NCBI GenBank assembly: GCA_947629285.1
Contig: CANRDA010000037.1
Location: 1 to 9,047, forward strand
Source of the DNA: an uncultured Bacilli bacterium
GTDB taxonomy: Bacteria; Bacillota_I; Bacilli_A; RF39; UBA660
Direction of reading: 5' to 3'
DNA: 9,047 nucleotides
How positions within the stretch are numbered: the stretch's first letter is position 1; each line of letters starts with the position of its first letter. This document shows positions 1 to 5,558 of this stretch, one piece after another. The notes beneath the pieces are model-generated. The model was given only the letters and a program-made list of their open reading frames with translations. It was not told the origin of the DNA and searched no databases. Made by a program: the position numbers and the translations under genes.

Positions 1-169
1 ATGTAGAACCATATGTGCCCTCATCGAGTCCATCTACTATTTTTTCATCATAACTAGATACAAAGCATTCTTTACCAGGAAATTCATCACAACTAGTTGC
101 AGCTTTAACGTTTACAATAAACAAACTCATAAATACTAATACTACAATATACTTTATAAATTTTAACAT
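1..169 (-). CDS. Small exported protein with signal peptide, C-terminal part beyond window edge
   Basis: I do not recognise the family. An open frame begins at ATG 169-167 and runs off the left edge after 56 residues. The start is well supported by AGGAGG at about 175-180 and a promoter further upstream. The N-terminus (MLKFIKYIVVLVFMSLFIVN) is a classic Sec signal: one Lys-rich n-region, a hydrophobic core at residues 7-19, then Val-Lys-Ala as a plausible type I signal peptidase site at residues 21-23. The visible mature part carries Cys27 and Cys35 and many acidic residues. Cys27 is not in a lipobox (no L-x-x-C at the end of the core), so a lipoprotein is unlikely; a disulfide is possible but inferred. 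The gene follows the pheT terminator and has its own promoter, so it is a separate transcription unit. It could be a small cell-wall or secreted factor; without the rest no function can be given. Confidence 0.7.
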   Translation of the reverse strand, partial: MLKFIKYIVVLVFMSLFIVNVKAATSCDEFPGKECFVSSYDEKIVDGLDEGTYGST

Positions 170-191
170 TTAACTACCTCCTATCATAATA

Positions 192-220
192 ATTATAAAA
201 TAAAATATATAAAAAGTAAA
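192..220 (-). promoter_or_regulatory. Promoter of the left-edge exported protein gene
   Basis: On the minus strand a perfect TATAAT (197-192) lies 17 bases after TTTACT (220-215), a 4/6 match to the sigma-A -35 box. Transcription would start near 184-186, immediately before the AGGAGG of the gene, giving a leader of only about 17 bases. The site is predicted by eye only; the region is AT-rich, which raises the chance of a fortuitous -10. Confidence 0.5.
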
Positions 221-228
221 GATTTTAA

Positions 229-257
229 ACAAAAAAGAGTACTCAATATACTCTTTA
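229..257 (-). terminator. Intrinsic terminator of pheST
   Basis: Read on the minus strand, AAAGAGTA (256-249) pairs with TACTCTTT (241-234) across a 7-base loop. A T-rich run (about six T, then G, then TTT) follows. The upstream arm overlaps the pheT stop codon (257-255), so the hairpin forms right at the end of the coding sequence. It separates pheST from the left-edge gene. Confidence 0.8.
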
Positions 258-2630
258 TTCATTTCTTAGTTTAGCATTCAAATTACTCTCTACATCACTA
301 ATAATATTTTCAAATACTTTTGTAACTTCTTCATCGCTTAATGTTTTTGTATTATCAGAGAATGTTAGTGAAAGTGCGATAGACTTTAAATCATCTTTAA
401 TTTTTTCACCTTCATATACATCAAATACTTCTACATCAGTTAATAGTCTTCCACCAGACTTTTTAATTTGACTAATAATATTTTCTGCTGTTATATCTTT
501 TTTAACTAAGAATGCTAAATCTCTTTTTACATCTGGATATTTAGATGCCTCTTTAAATTTAATAGGTTTTATTTGTTTTTCATATAGTTTTGTAAGTGAC
601 AATTCAGATACATATATATCATCCTTCTTTAAACTTGGATGAACTCGACCTATAATTCCAATAAGTTCTCTATCTACTTTTATAACTGCACTAATTCCAG
701 GGTGCATGTCAGGAATACTATCTTTTTCAAAAGTATAGCGATTGTTAAATCCTAGATACTTAAGTAGATTTTCTACTATTCCTTTAATAGTATAAAAATC
801 ACACTTTATCTTTGTATTATTCCAGTTATTTGTAATGTAATTCCCTTCCATAAGTATTGATACTTTCATATCTTCATTATAATCTTTATCGTATGTCTTA
901 GCTATTTCATATAGTAATATATCATTTACATTACGAGCTTTATTATATTCGTATACATTTATTAATGATGGAATTATACTTGTTCTTACAACGCTTTTAT
1001 CCATACTCATAGGATTAGGTAGTTTTACTTGTTCTTTATTATCATATCTAAATTTAGATGACATCTCACTACTAGTTAATGTATAAGTCTTAGTCTCATT
1101 TAAACCTAAGGCTCTAAGTCTTTTAGATACTAGTTTTCTTATCTTTACATCTCCTACATATACACCTCTTCTTGTTTCTACTTTAGGAAGCGTAGATACT
1201 AGGTTGTGGTACCCATAAAGTCTGCCTATTTCTTCTGCTATATCATTAATATTAGGGTCCACATCAAGTCTTCTTTTAGGTATTGTTACTGTAAATGTAT
1301 CTTTATCTAGTTTATATTCAAAATCTAATCTATTAAGTTCAGTCTCAACATCTTCTTTAGTGAGTGTTATACCTAAAAGTGAATTAATATCTAAAGGCGT
1401 AAAACTAACTACTTTAGGTGTTTTATCAACTTTATCATGCATTACTATACCACTAAGTATTTTAGCATCTGCATATTTTTCAAGTAAGTGACATGCACGG
1501 TCTATTGCTTTTAATGTATATTCGTAGTTTAATCCTTTACCATATCTTATTGATGCTTCACTTTTTAAGTTTAGACTAGCTGCAGTATAACGAATACTTA
1601 CTGAATCAAATATAGCACTTTCTATTAATATATTTTTAGTGGTTTCATCTACATCAGTATTTTCTCCACCCATAACTCCAGCAATACAAACAGGTTTTAC
1701 TCCATCTGTAATTACTATATCAGACTTTTTAAGTACTCTTTTATTTCCATCAAGAGTAATAATCTCCTCATTATCTTTAGCATCTCTAACTAGTATTTTA
1801 TCACCTAGTTTATCTTTATCGAAGAAGTGAAGTGGTTGTCCATATTCAAGCATAACATAGTTAGATATATCAACAACGTTATTAATAGGTCTCATTCCAG
1901 CACTTATTAATCTTTTTTTAATAAAATCAGGTGATTCTTTTATAGTTACATCTCTAACCATTTTAGCAGTATAAAATGGACATTTAGGTGTATCTACTGT
2001 GAGTTTTATAAAATCGTTTACATTATCTTTAATCACTTTATAACTACTATCTGGTAGTTTTACTTTTTTATTTAAGATAGATGCTATTTCATAGGCAAAA
2101 CCTATGTGGTAATAACAATCATTGTTGCGGTGTTTATGCACATCTAACTCATATAATGTATCATCATATCCAAGATATATATTAGCGTCATCTCCAGGTT
2201 TTAAATCACTTTTTACTTCTTCAATTCCTTTAGCGTAATTCTCATCAGTCTTCTCTTCTGCACCTAGTTCAAATAAGGCACATATCATTCCGTTAGACTC
2301 TTCTCCTCTAATTTTACCTGCTTTTATTTCATTATTCCCAGGCAAAATACATCCAGGTAGAGCTACTATTACTTTTATACCTTCTCTTACATTAGAGGCA
2401 CCACATACTATTTGGGTAATAGTACTTCCTATATCTACTTTACATATATTTAAATGGTCACTATTTGGATGTTTAGTGCACTCTTTAACCTCTCCTATTA
2501 CAAGGTTATCTATGTGTTTTGTAATAACACTCTCTACATTTATACCTGCTTTAGTAATTTTTACTGCAAGTTCTTTTAAATCTTCACCAGTTAAATCTAT
2601 ATAATCTTTTACCCACTCTAAACTAATCAT
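255..2630 (-). CDS. pheT: Phenylalanyl-tRNA synthetase beta subunit
   Basis: Beta subunit of the (alpha-beta)2 cytoplasmic enzyme that charges tRNA-Phe; it carries tRNA binding and editing of Tyr-tRNA-Phe. I place the start at ATG 2630 (MISLEWVKDYIDL, 791 aa), the usual N-terminus of the family. The AAGGG site is then about 9 bases upstream, whereas the in-frame ATG at 2639 directly abuts it. Numbering from 2630, the order is: an EMAP/OB-type tRNA-binding domain (about 40-150, with HPNSDHLNICKV and VCGASNVREG); the B3/B4 editing region (about 217-395, with NNVVDISNYVMLEYGQPLH, GVMGGENT and SEASIRYGKG); B5 (about 407-480, DIAEEIGRLYGY); a catalytic-like core; and a C-terminal FDX-ACB anticodon-binding domain (about 697-791, YPDVKRDLAFLV). 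Length is normal. It follows pheS with almost no gap, so the two are co-translated. One departure: the usual R-F/Y-E-R-G-V-D is RYGKGLN. Identity is secure. Confidence 0.98.
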   Translation of the reverse strand: MISLEWVKDYIDLTGEDLKELAVKITKAGINVESVITKHIDNLVIGEVKECTKHPNSDHLNICKVDIGSTITQIVCGASNVREGIKVIVALPGCILPGNNEIKAGKIRGEESNGMICALFELGAEEKTDENYAKGIEEVKSDLKPGDDANIYLGYDDTLYELDVHKHRNNDCYYHIGFAYEIASILNKKVKLPDSSYKVIKDNVNDFIKLTVDTPKCPFYTAKMVRDVTIKESPDFIKKRLISAGMRPINNVVDISNYVMLEYGQPLHFFDKDKLGDKILVRDAKDNEEIITLDGNKRVLKKSDIVITDGVKPVCIAGVMGGENTDVDETTKNILIESAIFDSVSIRYTAASLNLKSEASIRYGKGLNYEYTLKAIDRACHLLEKYADAKILSGIVMHDKVDKTPKVVSFTPLDINSLLGITLTKEDVETELNRLDFEYKLDKDTFTVTIPKRRLDVDPNINDIAEEIGRLYGYHNLVSTLPKVETRRGVYVGDVKIRKLVSKRLRALGLNETKTYTLTSSEMSSKFRYDNKEQVKLPNPMSMDKSVVRTSIIPSLINVYEYNKARNVNDILLYEIAKTYDKDYNEDMKVSILMEGNYITNNWNNTKIKCDFYTIKGIVENLLKYLGFNNRYTFEKDSIPDMHPGISAVIKVDRELIGIIGRVHPSLKKDDIYVSELSLTKLYEKQIKPIKFKEASKYPDVKRDLAFLVKKDITAENIISQIKKSGGRLLTDVEVFDVYEGEKIKDDLKSIALSLTFSDNTKTLSDEEVTKVFENIISDVESNLNAKLRNE

Positions 2631-2631
2631 A

Positions 2632-3669
2632 CTACACATCCCTTCTATCGAATGCTTTTGACTCTCTTAAGTCAGTTTGATAAAATGTTCTAATATCGTT
2701 AATTCCATATTTTAACATAGCAAGTCTCTCAGCACCAAATCCAAATGCAAAACCACTCCATACTTTAGGGTCATATCCACAGTTTTTAAGTACATTTGGG
2801 TGTACCATACCTGCACCACTAACAGTTATCCAACCTGTATTTTTACATAGAGAACAACCTTTTCCTTTACATACAAAGCAACTTATATCAGTTTCTACTG
2901 AAGGCTCTGTAAACTGATAGTAACTAGGTCTAAATCTAGTCTCACAGTTTTCTCCAAATAATTTTTTAGCAATAACATCAAAAGTACCTTTTAAATCAGA
3001 TAAGCTTATATTTTTATCTACGAGTAGTCCTTCTATTTGCATAAATTGATGAGAATGTGTGGCATCATCTGCATCTCTTCTATATGTTTTACCAGGACAT
3101 ATCATACGTATAGGTTTATCTCCTCCAGCTTTAAGCATTTCTCTTGCTTGTACAGGAGAAGTTTGACTTCTAAGAAGTATATTTTCATCTTCTATATAGA
3201 ATGTATCTTGTGCGTCTCTTGCAGGATGTCCTTTAGGTATGTTTAAAAGTTCAAAGTTATATTTATCTTCTTCTATTTCAGGACCATCTACTACATCATA
3301 TCCCATAGACATAAATACTTCTTCTACTTCTTCTATAATATTTTCTAAAATATTAGGCGAACCTACTGGAATATCTAAAGCAGGAAGTGATATATCAATA
3401 TTTTCGCTTTCTAACTTTTTATTTAACTCTTCTAATTCGATTTCAGCACTCTTTTTATCGAAGTTATCGTTAAATGTAGTTCTTGCTCTATTAACCTCAC
3501 TACCATATTCCTTTTTGTCAGATGCATCTTTAATACCACTTTGAAGTTCTGTAATTATACCTTTTTTACCTAGATATTCTACTTTTAAATCATTTAATTC
3601 TTTTTTAGTTGAAACAGAGTTTATCTTACTTTCTATCTCACTACATAATAAATCAATTTTCTCTTTCAT
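2632..3669 (-). CDS. pheS: Phenylalanyl-tRNA synthetase alpha subunit
   Basis: Catalytic subunit of PheRS, a class II synthetase that makes Phe-AMP and transfers Phe to tRNA-Phe; 345 aa, a normal length. Residues 1-90 form the N-terminal coiled-coil arm that contacts tRNA. Class II motif 1 lies around 115-150 (GPEIEEDKYNFELLNIPKGHPARD) [start G129]. Motif 2 is around 187-212 (RMICPGKTYRRDADDATHSH, then QFMQIEG). Motif 3 is near 306-320 (GFAFGFGAERLAMLKYG). A CxxC-x4-CxxC knuckle (Cys264, 267, 272, 275) sits before GAGMVHPNVL; a similar insertion occurs in other Firmicute PheS proteins as I recall them, and metal binding is inferred. Start ATG 3669 has AGGAGG five bases upstream. Expression is governed by the T-box leader at 3683-3895. 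The stop TAG (2634-2632) lies just before the pheT start. Confidence 0.98.
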   Translation of the reverse strand: MKEKIDLLCSEIESKINSVSTKKELNDLKVEYLGKKGIITELQSGIKDASDKKEYGSEVNRARTTFNDNFDKKSAEIELEELNKKLESENIDISLPALDIPVGSPNILENIIEEVEEVFMSMGYDVVDGPEIEEDKYNFELLNIPKGHPARDAQDTFYIEDENILLRSQTSPVQAREMLKAGGDKPIRMICPGKTYRRDADDATHSHQFMQIEGLLVDKNISLSDLKGTFDVIAKKLFGENCETRFRPSYYQFTEPSVETDISCFVCKGKGCSLCKNTGWITVSGAGMVHPNVLKNCGYDPKVWSGFAFGFGAERLAMLKYGINDIRTFYQTDLRESKAFDRRDV

Positions 3670-3682
3670 GTTTTCCTCCTAC

Positions 3683-3741
3683 AAAAAAACTATTACAATG
3701 TAGGGGCGAACTATCCGCGGTACCACCCTACTTCATAATAG
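3683..3741 (-). terminator. Attenuator terminator inside the T-box leader
   Basis: On the minus strand CTATTATGAAGTAGGG (3741-3726) pairs with CCCTACATTGTAATAG (3705-3690). That gives two 6-bp helices (GTAGGG/CCCTAC and CTATTA/TAATAG) around a 4x4 internal loop, followed by seven T (3689-3683). The T-box motif starts inside the 5' arm, so the terminator and the tRNA-stabilised antiterminator are mutually exclusive, as expected for this class. Confidence 0.9.
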
Positions 3742-3895
3742 TATTATCTCTTTGAAATATAACGTTTTCAACACGGTTACTTTTAATAACACTAGAAAGT
3801 GAATTCATAAGAATTTATTTGAAGTTTACACCAACCACTTCATCTCTTTGAATAATTAGACTTATTACTACTCTTTCATCACAGTTTTTTCAAGT
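3683..3895 (-). promoter_or_regulatory. T-box leader (tRNA-Phe sensing riboswitch) of pheST
   Basis: A transcription-attenuation leader that reads the charging state of tRNA-Phe. The T-box sequence AGGGTGGTACCGCGG lies at 3729-3715. Its TGGT bulge would pair with an uncharged NCCA end, and T at the variable position fits discriminator base A73 of tRNA-Phe. In Stem I, GAAAG (3877-3873) pairs with CTTTC (3799-3795). Above it is an internal loop of AGTAGTA (3872-3866) opposite GAATTCA (3806-3800), closed by ATAAG (3865-3861) and CTTAT (3811-3807). The loop holds the specifier TTC (3803-3801) followed by the expected purine A, a Phe codon. The distal GGTTGGTG element and AGAG-type bulge are present. 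Element order and specifier agree with the downstream gene. The fine structure of the segment between Stem I and the T-box (about 3790-3742) was not resolved. Confidence 0.95.
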
Positions 3896-3901
3896 AACTA
3901 G

Positions 3902-3910
3902 ATTATAACA
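3902..3910 (-). promoter_or_regulatory. Extended -10 promoter of the pheST T-box transcript
   Basis: TGTTATAAT on the minus strand is a perfect TATAAT (3907-3902) with the TGn extension (3910-3908). The -35 region is poor (TTTATT at 17-base spacing), which an extended -10 can tolerate. The start would be near 3895, directly before the T-box Stem I, which supports the call. Confidence 0.65.
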
Positions 3911-3920
3911 CATTTCTATT

Positions 3921-3978
3921 TAAAAATAAAGACTTTTAACGATTTTTTAATCTGCTTCTCTTATTATTATATCTTTAT
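3921..3978 (-). terminator. Possible weak terminator after the prepilin gene
   Basis: On the minus strand ATAAAGA (3978-3972) can pair with TCTTTAT (3932-3926), enclosing a small GATT/AATC hairpin and followed by TTTTA. The long loop and AT-only outer helix make this a weak prediction. It overlaps the poor -35 region of the pheST promoter. No better terminator is visible between 3911 and 3987. Confidence 0.25.
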
Positions 3979-3987
3979 AGTGTGTGG

Positions 3988-4338
3988 TTACATTATATTT
4001 GTCCCAACTAAGCCATCTTTATAATAATATATATATATATATATATTCCAACTTTTAGTTATTCTTATTCCTAATGTTTCTCCTAAGTCCCCATCAAATA
4101 CTAGTACATCTCCATTATCATTTACTAACTTACCTTTATCTAAAGTAAATGTTATTGTATCTGAATTCTCTACATGGTATATATCTCCTGCTCTTTCTAA
4201 ATTGTTTAAACTTATTTTATATGATTCTAACTTTGCCTCTGTTATTATATTAAGTATTATTGGTGTAGCTATAAGTGCGATTATTGCTAATATTACTATT
4301 ACTGCTAAAAGTTCTATTAATGTAAATCCTTTTCTCAT
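3988..4338 (-). CDS. Type IV prepilin-like protein with N-methylation motif
   Basis: A 116-aa pilin-like protein. The N-terminus MRKGFTLIELLAVIVILAII is a textbook class III signal: a short basic leader ending in Gly4, prepilin peptidase cleavage before Phe5, and the conserved Glu at mature position 5, followed by about 25 hydrophobic residues. These form the membrane segment and pilus-core helix. After residue 33 a short polar helix leads into a small beta-rich, acidic region (about 60-95). The C-terminus has an odd IYIYIYYY stretch encoded by an (AT)10 tract, ending KDGLVGTNIM. Such proteins are assembled by type IV pilus, pseudopilus or competence machinery; none of that machinery is in the window, so this is a solitary pilin. 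Start ATG 4338 is supported by GGGAGG seven bases upstream. At 116 aa it is short for a major pilin; a minor pilin or competence-type pseudopilin is possible. Its role is unknown. Confidence 0.85.
   Translation of the reverse strand: MRKGFTLIELLAVIVILAIIALIATPIILNIITEAKLESYKISLNNLERAGDIYHVENSDTITFTLDKGKLVNDNGDVLVFDGDLGETLGIRITKSWNIYIYIYYYKDGLVGTNIM
4027..4046. repeat. Perfect (AT)10 dinucleotide tract within the prepilin gene
   Basis: Twenty bases of uninterrupted AT repeat lie inside the coding region about 14 codons before the stop and encode alternating Ile and Tyr. Loss of one unit would give NIYIYILL then TAA. Gain of one would give a stop after IIIKMA. Either change replaces the terminal KDGLVGTNIM. 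Three-unit changes stay in frame. Confidence 0.95.
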
Positions 4339-4363
4339 CTAAATGCCTCCCTTGTTTACTTTT

Positions 4364-4375
4364 TTATTTTCTCAT
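4364..4375 (-). other. Three-codon minigene (Met-Arg-Lys-stop) upstream of the prepilin
   Basis: ATG AGA AAA TAA on the minus strand is preceded by AGGAGGG at good spacing (about six bases). It begins 37 bases before the prepilin start and encodes the same first three residues, MRK. The surrounding 28 bases resemble the prepilin initiation region (4330-4358), so it may be a relic of a small tandem duplication or a translated leader. No expression can be inferred. Confidence 0.4.
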
Positions 4376-4402
4376 AACTGCCCTCCTTTGTTAAGAGAAA
4401 AC

Positions 4403-4421
4403 ATATGTTCGTAGTACATAT
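4403..4421. repeat. Short inverted repeat upstream of the prepilin
   Basis: ATATGT and ACATAT flank a 7-base spacer. The dyad lies between the terminator of the small hypothetical gene and the prepilin minigene. It could be an operator or a weak hairpin. It is AT-rich and short, so chance is a fair alternative. No convincing sigma-A promoter for the prepilin is visible here. Confidence 0.3.
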
Positions 4422-4424
4422 TTG

Positions 4425-4445
4425 AAAAAAGGATAAAAATATCCT
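4425..4445 (-). terminator. Intrinsic terminator of the small hypothetical gene
   Basis: On the minus strand AGGATA pairs with TATCCT over a TTTT loop (4445-4430) and is followed by TTTTT (4429-4425). It begins six bases after the stop codon of the gene ending at 4451 and separates it from the prepilin. Confidence 0.85.
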
Positions 4446-4450
4446 AATTA

Positions 4451-4894
4451 TTATTTGTTCCTAAATTTATCTATTTTTTTAATTTTACCATATTTTAATA
4501 ATACTTTTCCTTCATCGGTAGTTTTGTAATAATTAAATTTTATATTTTCTTTTTCATCGACATATTCACTTTTTGTAATCAATCCCTGTGAATACATATA
4601 ATCTAACTCTGCTATTTCAGTATTATATCTAAATTTAATAAATTCAAGAACTGTTTTTTTTAATTTAATACTTATACTTGTTTGATTTAAAAGTAAAAAT
4701 GGGCAATTATATATATCGACTAATAATTGTTTTTTATATTCATCAACATTATTTGGAACTTTAAGTTTAAATCCCCCATCTTTATTAATTATATTAAATA
4801 TATCTTTCTCAGTAATATATTTAGTCATTAAATCATTGGTTAACTTAGCATGAGCCATTTTTATTCGTTTTAAATTTTCTAGTTTTTCGTTCAT
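4451..4894 (-). CDS. Hypothetical protein with SHOCT-like C-terminal stretch
   Basis: Not a family I can name. The likely product is 147 aa starting MNEKLENLKR at ATG 4894, which has GGAGG five bases upstream. The in-frame ATG at 4906 overlaps that site and would leave no ribosome-binding site. It is a soluble, Lys/Glu/Asn-rich protein with no signal peptide or membrane segment. Residues 5-60 look helical. Residues about 94-118 (IAELDYMYSQGLITKSEYVD onward) resemble the SHOCT short C-terminal helix-loop-helix (leucine-rich helix, then G-hydrophobic-IT-x-x-E-Y/F, then a basic helix). After it comes KTTDEGKVLLKYGKIKK, a basic tail that recalls the wing of small DNA-binding folds, though this is weak. 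SHOCT segments are linked to oligomerisation or attachment in many bacterial and phage proteins; the assignment is by eye. It lies after rnhB but has its own putative -10 and its own terminator. Composition is even more AT-rich than its neighbours, which may indicate an accessory gene. Confidence 0.65.
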   Translation of the reverse strand: MNEKLENLKRIKMAHAKLTNDLMTKYITEKDIFNIINKDGGFKLKVPNNVDEYKKQLLVDIYNCPFLLLNQTSISIKLKKTVLEFIKFRYNTEIAELDYMYSQGLITKSEYVDEKENIKFNYYKTTDEGKVLLKYGKIKKIDKFRNK

Positions 4895-4911
4895 AATTAC
4901 CTCCATGCTTG

Positions 4912-4917
4912 ATTATA
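4912..4917 (-). promoter_or_regulatory. Possible -10 box for the small hypothetical gene
   Basis: A perfect TATAAT lies on the minus strand seven bases before the GGAGG site of the gene starting at 4894. No acceptable -35 is seen at 16-18 bases, and the hairpin at the rnhB stop occupies that region. Transcription may instead continue from mutS-rnhB. Confidence 0.35.
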
Positions 4918-4921
4918 TTAT

Positions 4922-4940
4922 CACAAAATTAATTTTTGTG
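4922..4940. repeat. Hairpin spanning the rnhB stop codon
   Basis: CACAAAA (4922-4928) and TTTTGTG (4934-4940) form a perfect 7-bp inverted repeat with a 5-base loop that includes the rnhB TAA. It is not followed by a T-run on either strand, so it is not a standard terminator. It may protect the 3' end, act as an operator for the next gene, or be fortuitous. Confidence 0.5.
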
Positions 4941-5549
4941 CAACAAATTTTCTACAGGTCCGTATGTTTTTCTATATCCTTCTATTAAACCATACTTATT
5001 TATAGCCTCTATATGTTTCTTTGTTGGATAACCTTTATGCGATTTAAAACCATATAAAGGATATTTGTTATCTAATTCATACATTTCTCTATCTCTAGTT
5101 ACTTTAGCAATAACACTTGCAGCAGCAATACTTATGCTTTTAGCATCCCCTTTTATTATAGGCAAATGTGGAATATCTAAATCTGGCAAAGGCATTGCAT
5201 CTGTTAATACATATTCTAAATTTATTTGTTCTTTTACTTTATTAATAGCTATCATCATAGCTTTACGACTAGCTTCATATATATTTATCTTATCTATTTC
5301 TTCTGGACTCACTTCACCTACTGCATATGCAATACAATTATTTATTATATAATCATAGTATTCATTTCTCTTTTTTTCACTTAACTTTTTTGAATCAGTA
5401 AGTCCATCAAGTTTAAAGTCTTTAGGAAGCACACAGCAAGCAGCAACTACATTCCCTATCAATGGACCTCTTCCTACTTCATCTACTCCACCTATCAAGT
5501 TTATTCCATCTTTATATAAATCTTTTTCATAAGCCCATAAATCTTCCAT
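4929..5549 (-). CDS. rnhB: Ribonuclease HII
   Basis: Cleaves the RNA strand of RNA-DNA hybrids and incises 5' to single ribonucleotides in duplex DNA, starting ribonucleotide excision repair and helping remove primers. The 206-aa protein has all four acidic catalytic residues of the family: Asp23 and Glu24 in GGVDEVGRGPLIG, Asp117 in LTDAM, and Asp135 in KGDAKSISIAAASVIAKVTRD. The LTDSKKLSEKKR and YGFKSHKGYPTKKH signatures are also present. It lacks the longer N-terminal extension of some Bacilli enzymes and resembles the compact form. The start at ATG 5549 has AAGGTG upstream, and that site overlaps the mutS stop codon, nine bases separating the two frames. Translation is therefore probably coupled to mutS, and the pair most likely shares one promoter. 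Identity is secure. Confidence 0.97.
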   Translation of the reverse strand: MEDLWAYEKDLYKDGINLIGGVDEVGRGPLIGNVVAACCVLPKDFKLDGLTDSKKLSEKKRNEYYDYIINNCIAYAVGEVSPEEIDKINIYEASRKAMMIAINKVKEQINLEYVLTDAMPLPDLDIPHLPIIKGDAKSISIAAASVIAKVTRDREMYELDNKYPLYGFKSHKGYPTKKHIEAINKYGLIEGYRKTYGPVENLLHKN

Positions 5550-5558
5550 TGTATCACC

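Noticed and set aside
255..2630. Loss of PheRS editing as in some mycoplasmas
   Set aside because: The key editing-site residues I can place are conserved, so loss of editing is not supported; only the RYGKG change is noted as a finding.
2631..2639. ATG at 2639 as the pheT start, giving an overlap with pheS
   Set aside because: The AAGGG site directly abuts this ATG, leaving no spacer. The ATG at 2630 has proper spacing and yields the usual MISLEW N-terminus.
1639..3544. Plus-strand open frames opposite pheT and pheS (for example 1639-1830, 3037-3246, 3239-3544)
   Set aside because: They lie wholly inside secure minus-strand genes, have low-complexity Ser/Ile/Leu-rich translations and no family motifs. 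They are antisense shadows of AT-rich coding sequence.
4895..4906. ATG at 4906 as the start of the small hypothetical gene
   Set aside because: It overlaps the GGAGG that fits the ATG at 4894, and nothing resembling a ribosome site lies before it.
5065..5352. Plus-strand frame opposite rnhB that looks like a hydrophobic protein
   Set aside because: Hydrophobicity is what the complement of Lys/Glu/Asp-rich codons produces. The rnhB catalytic motifs cover the same bases.
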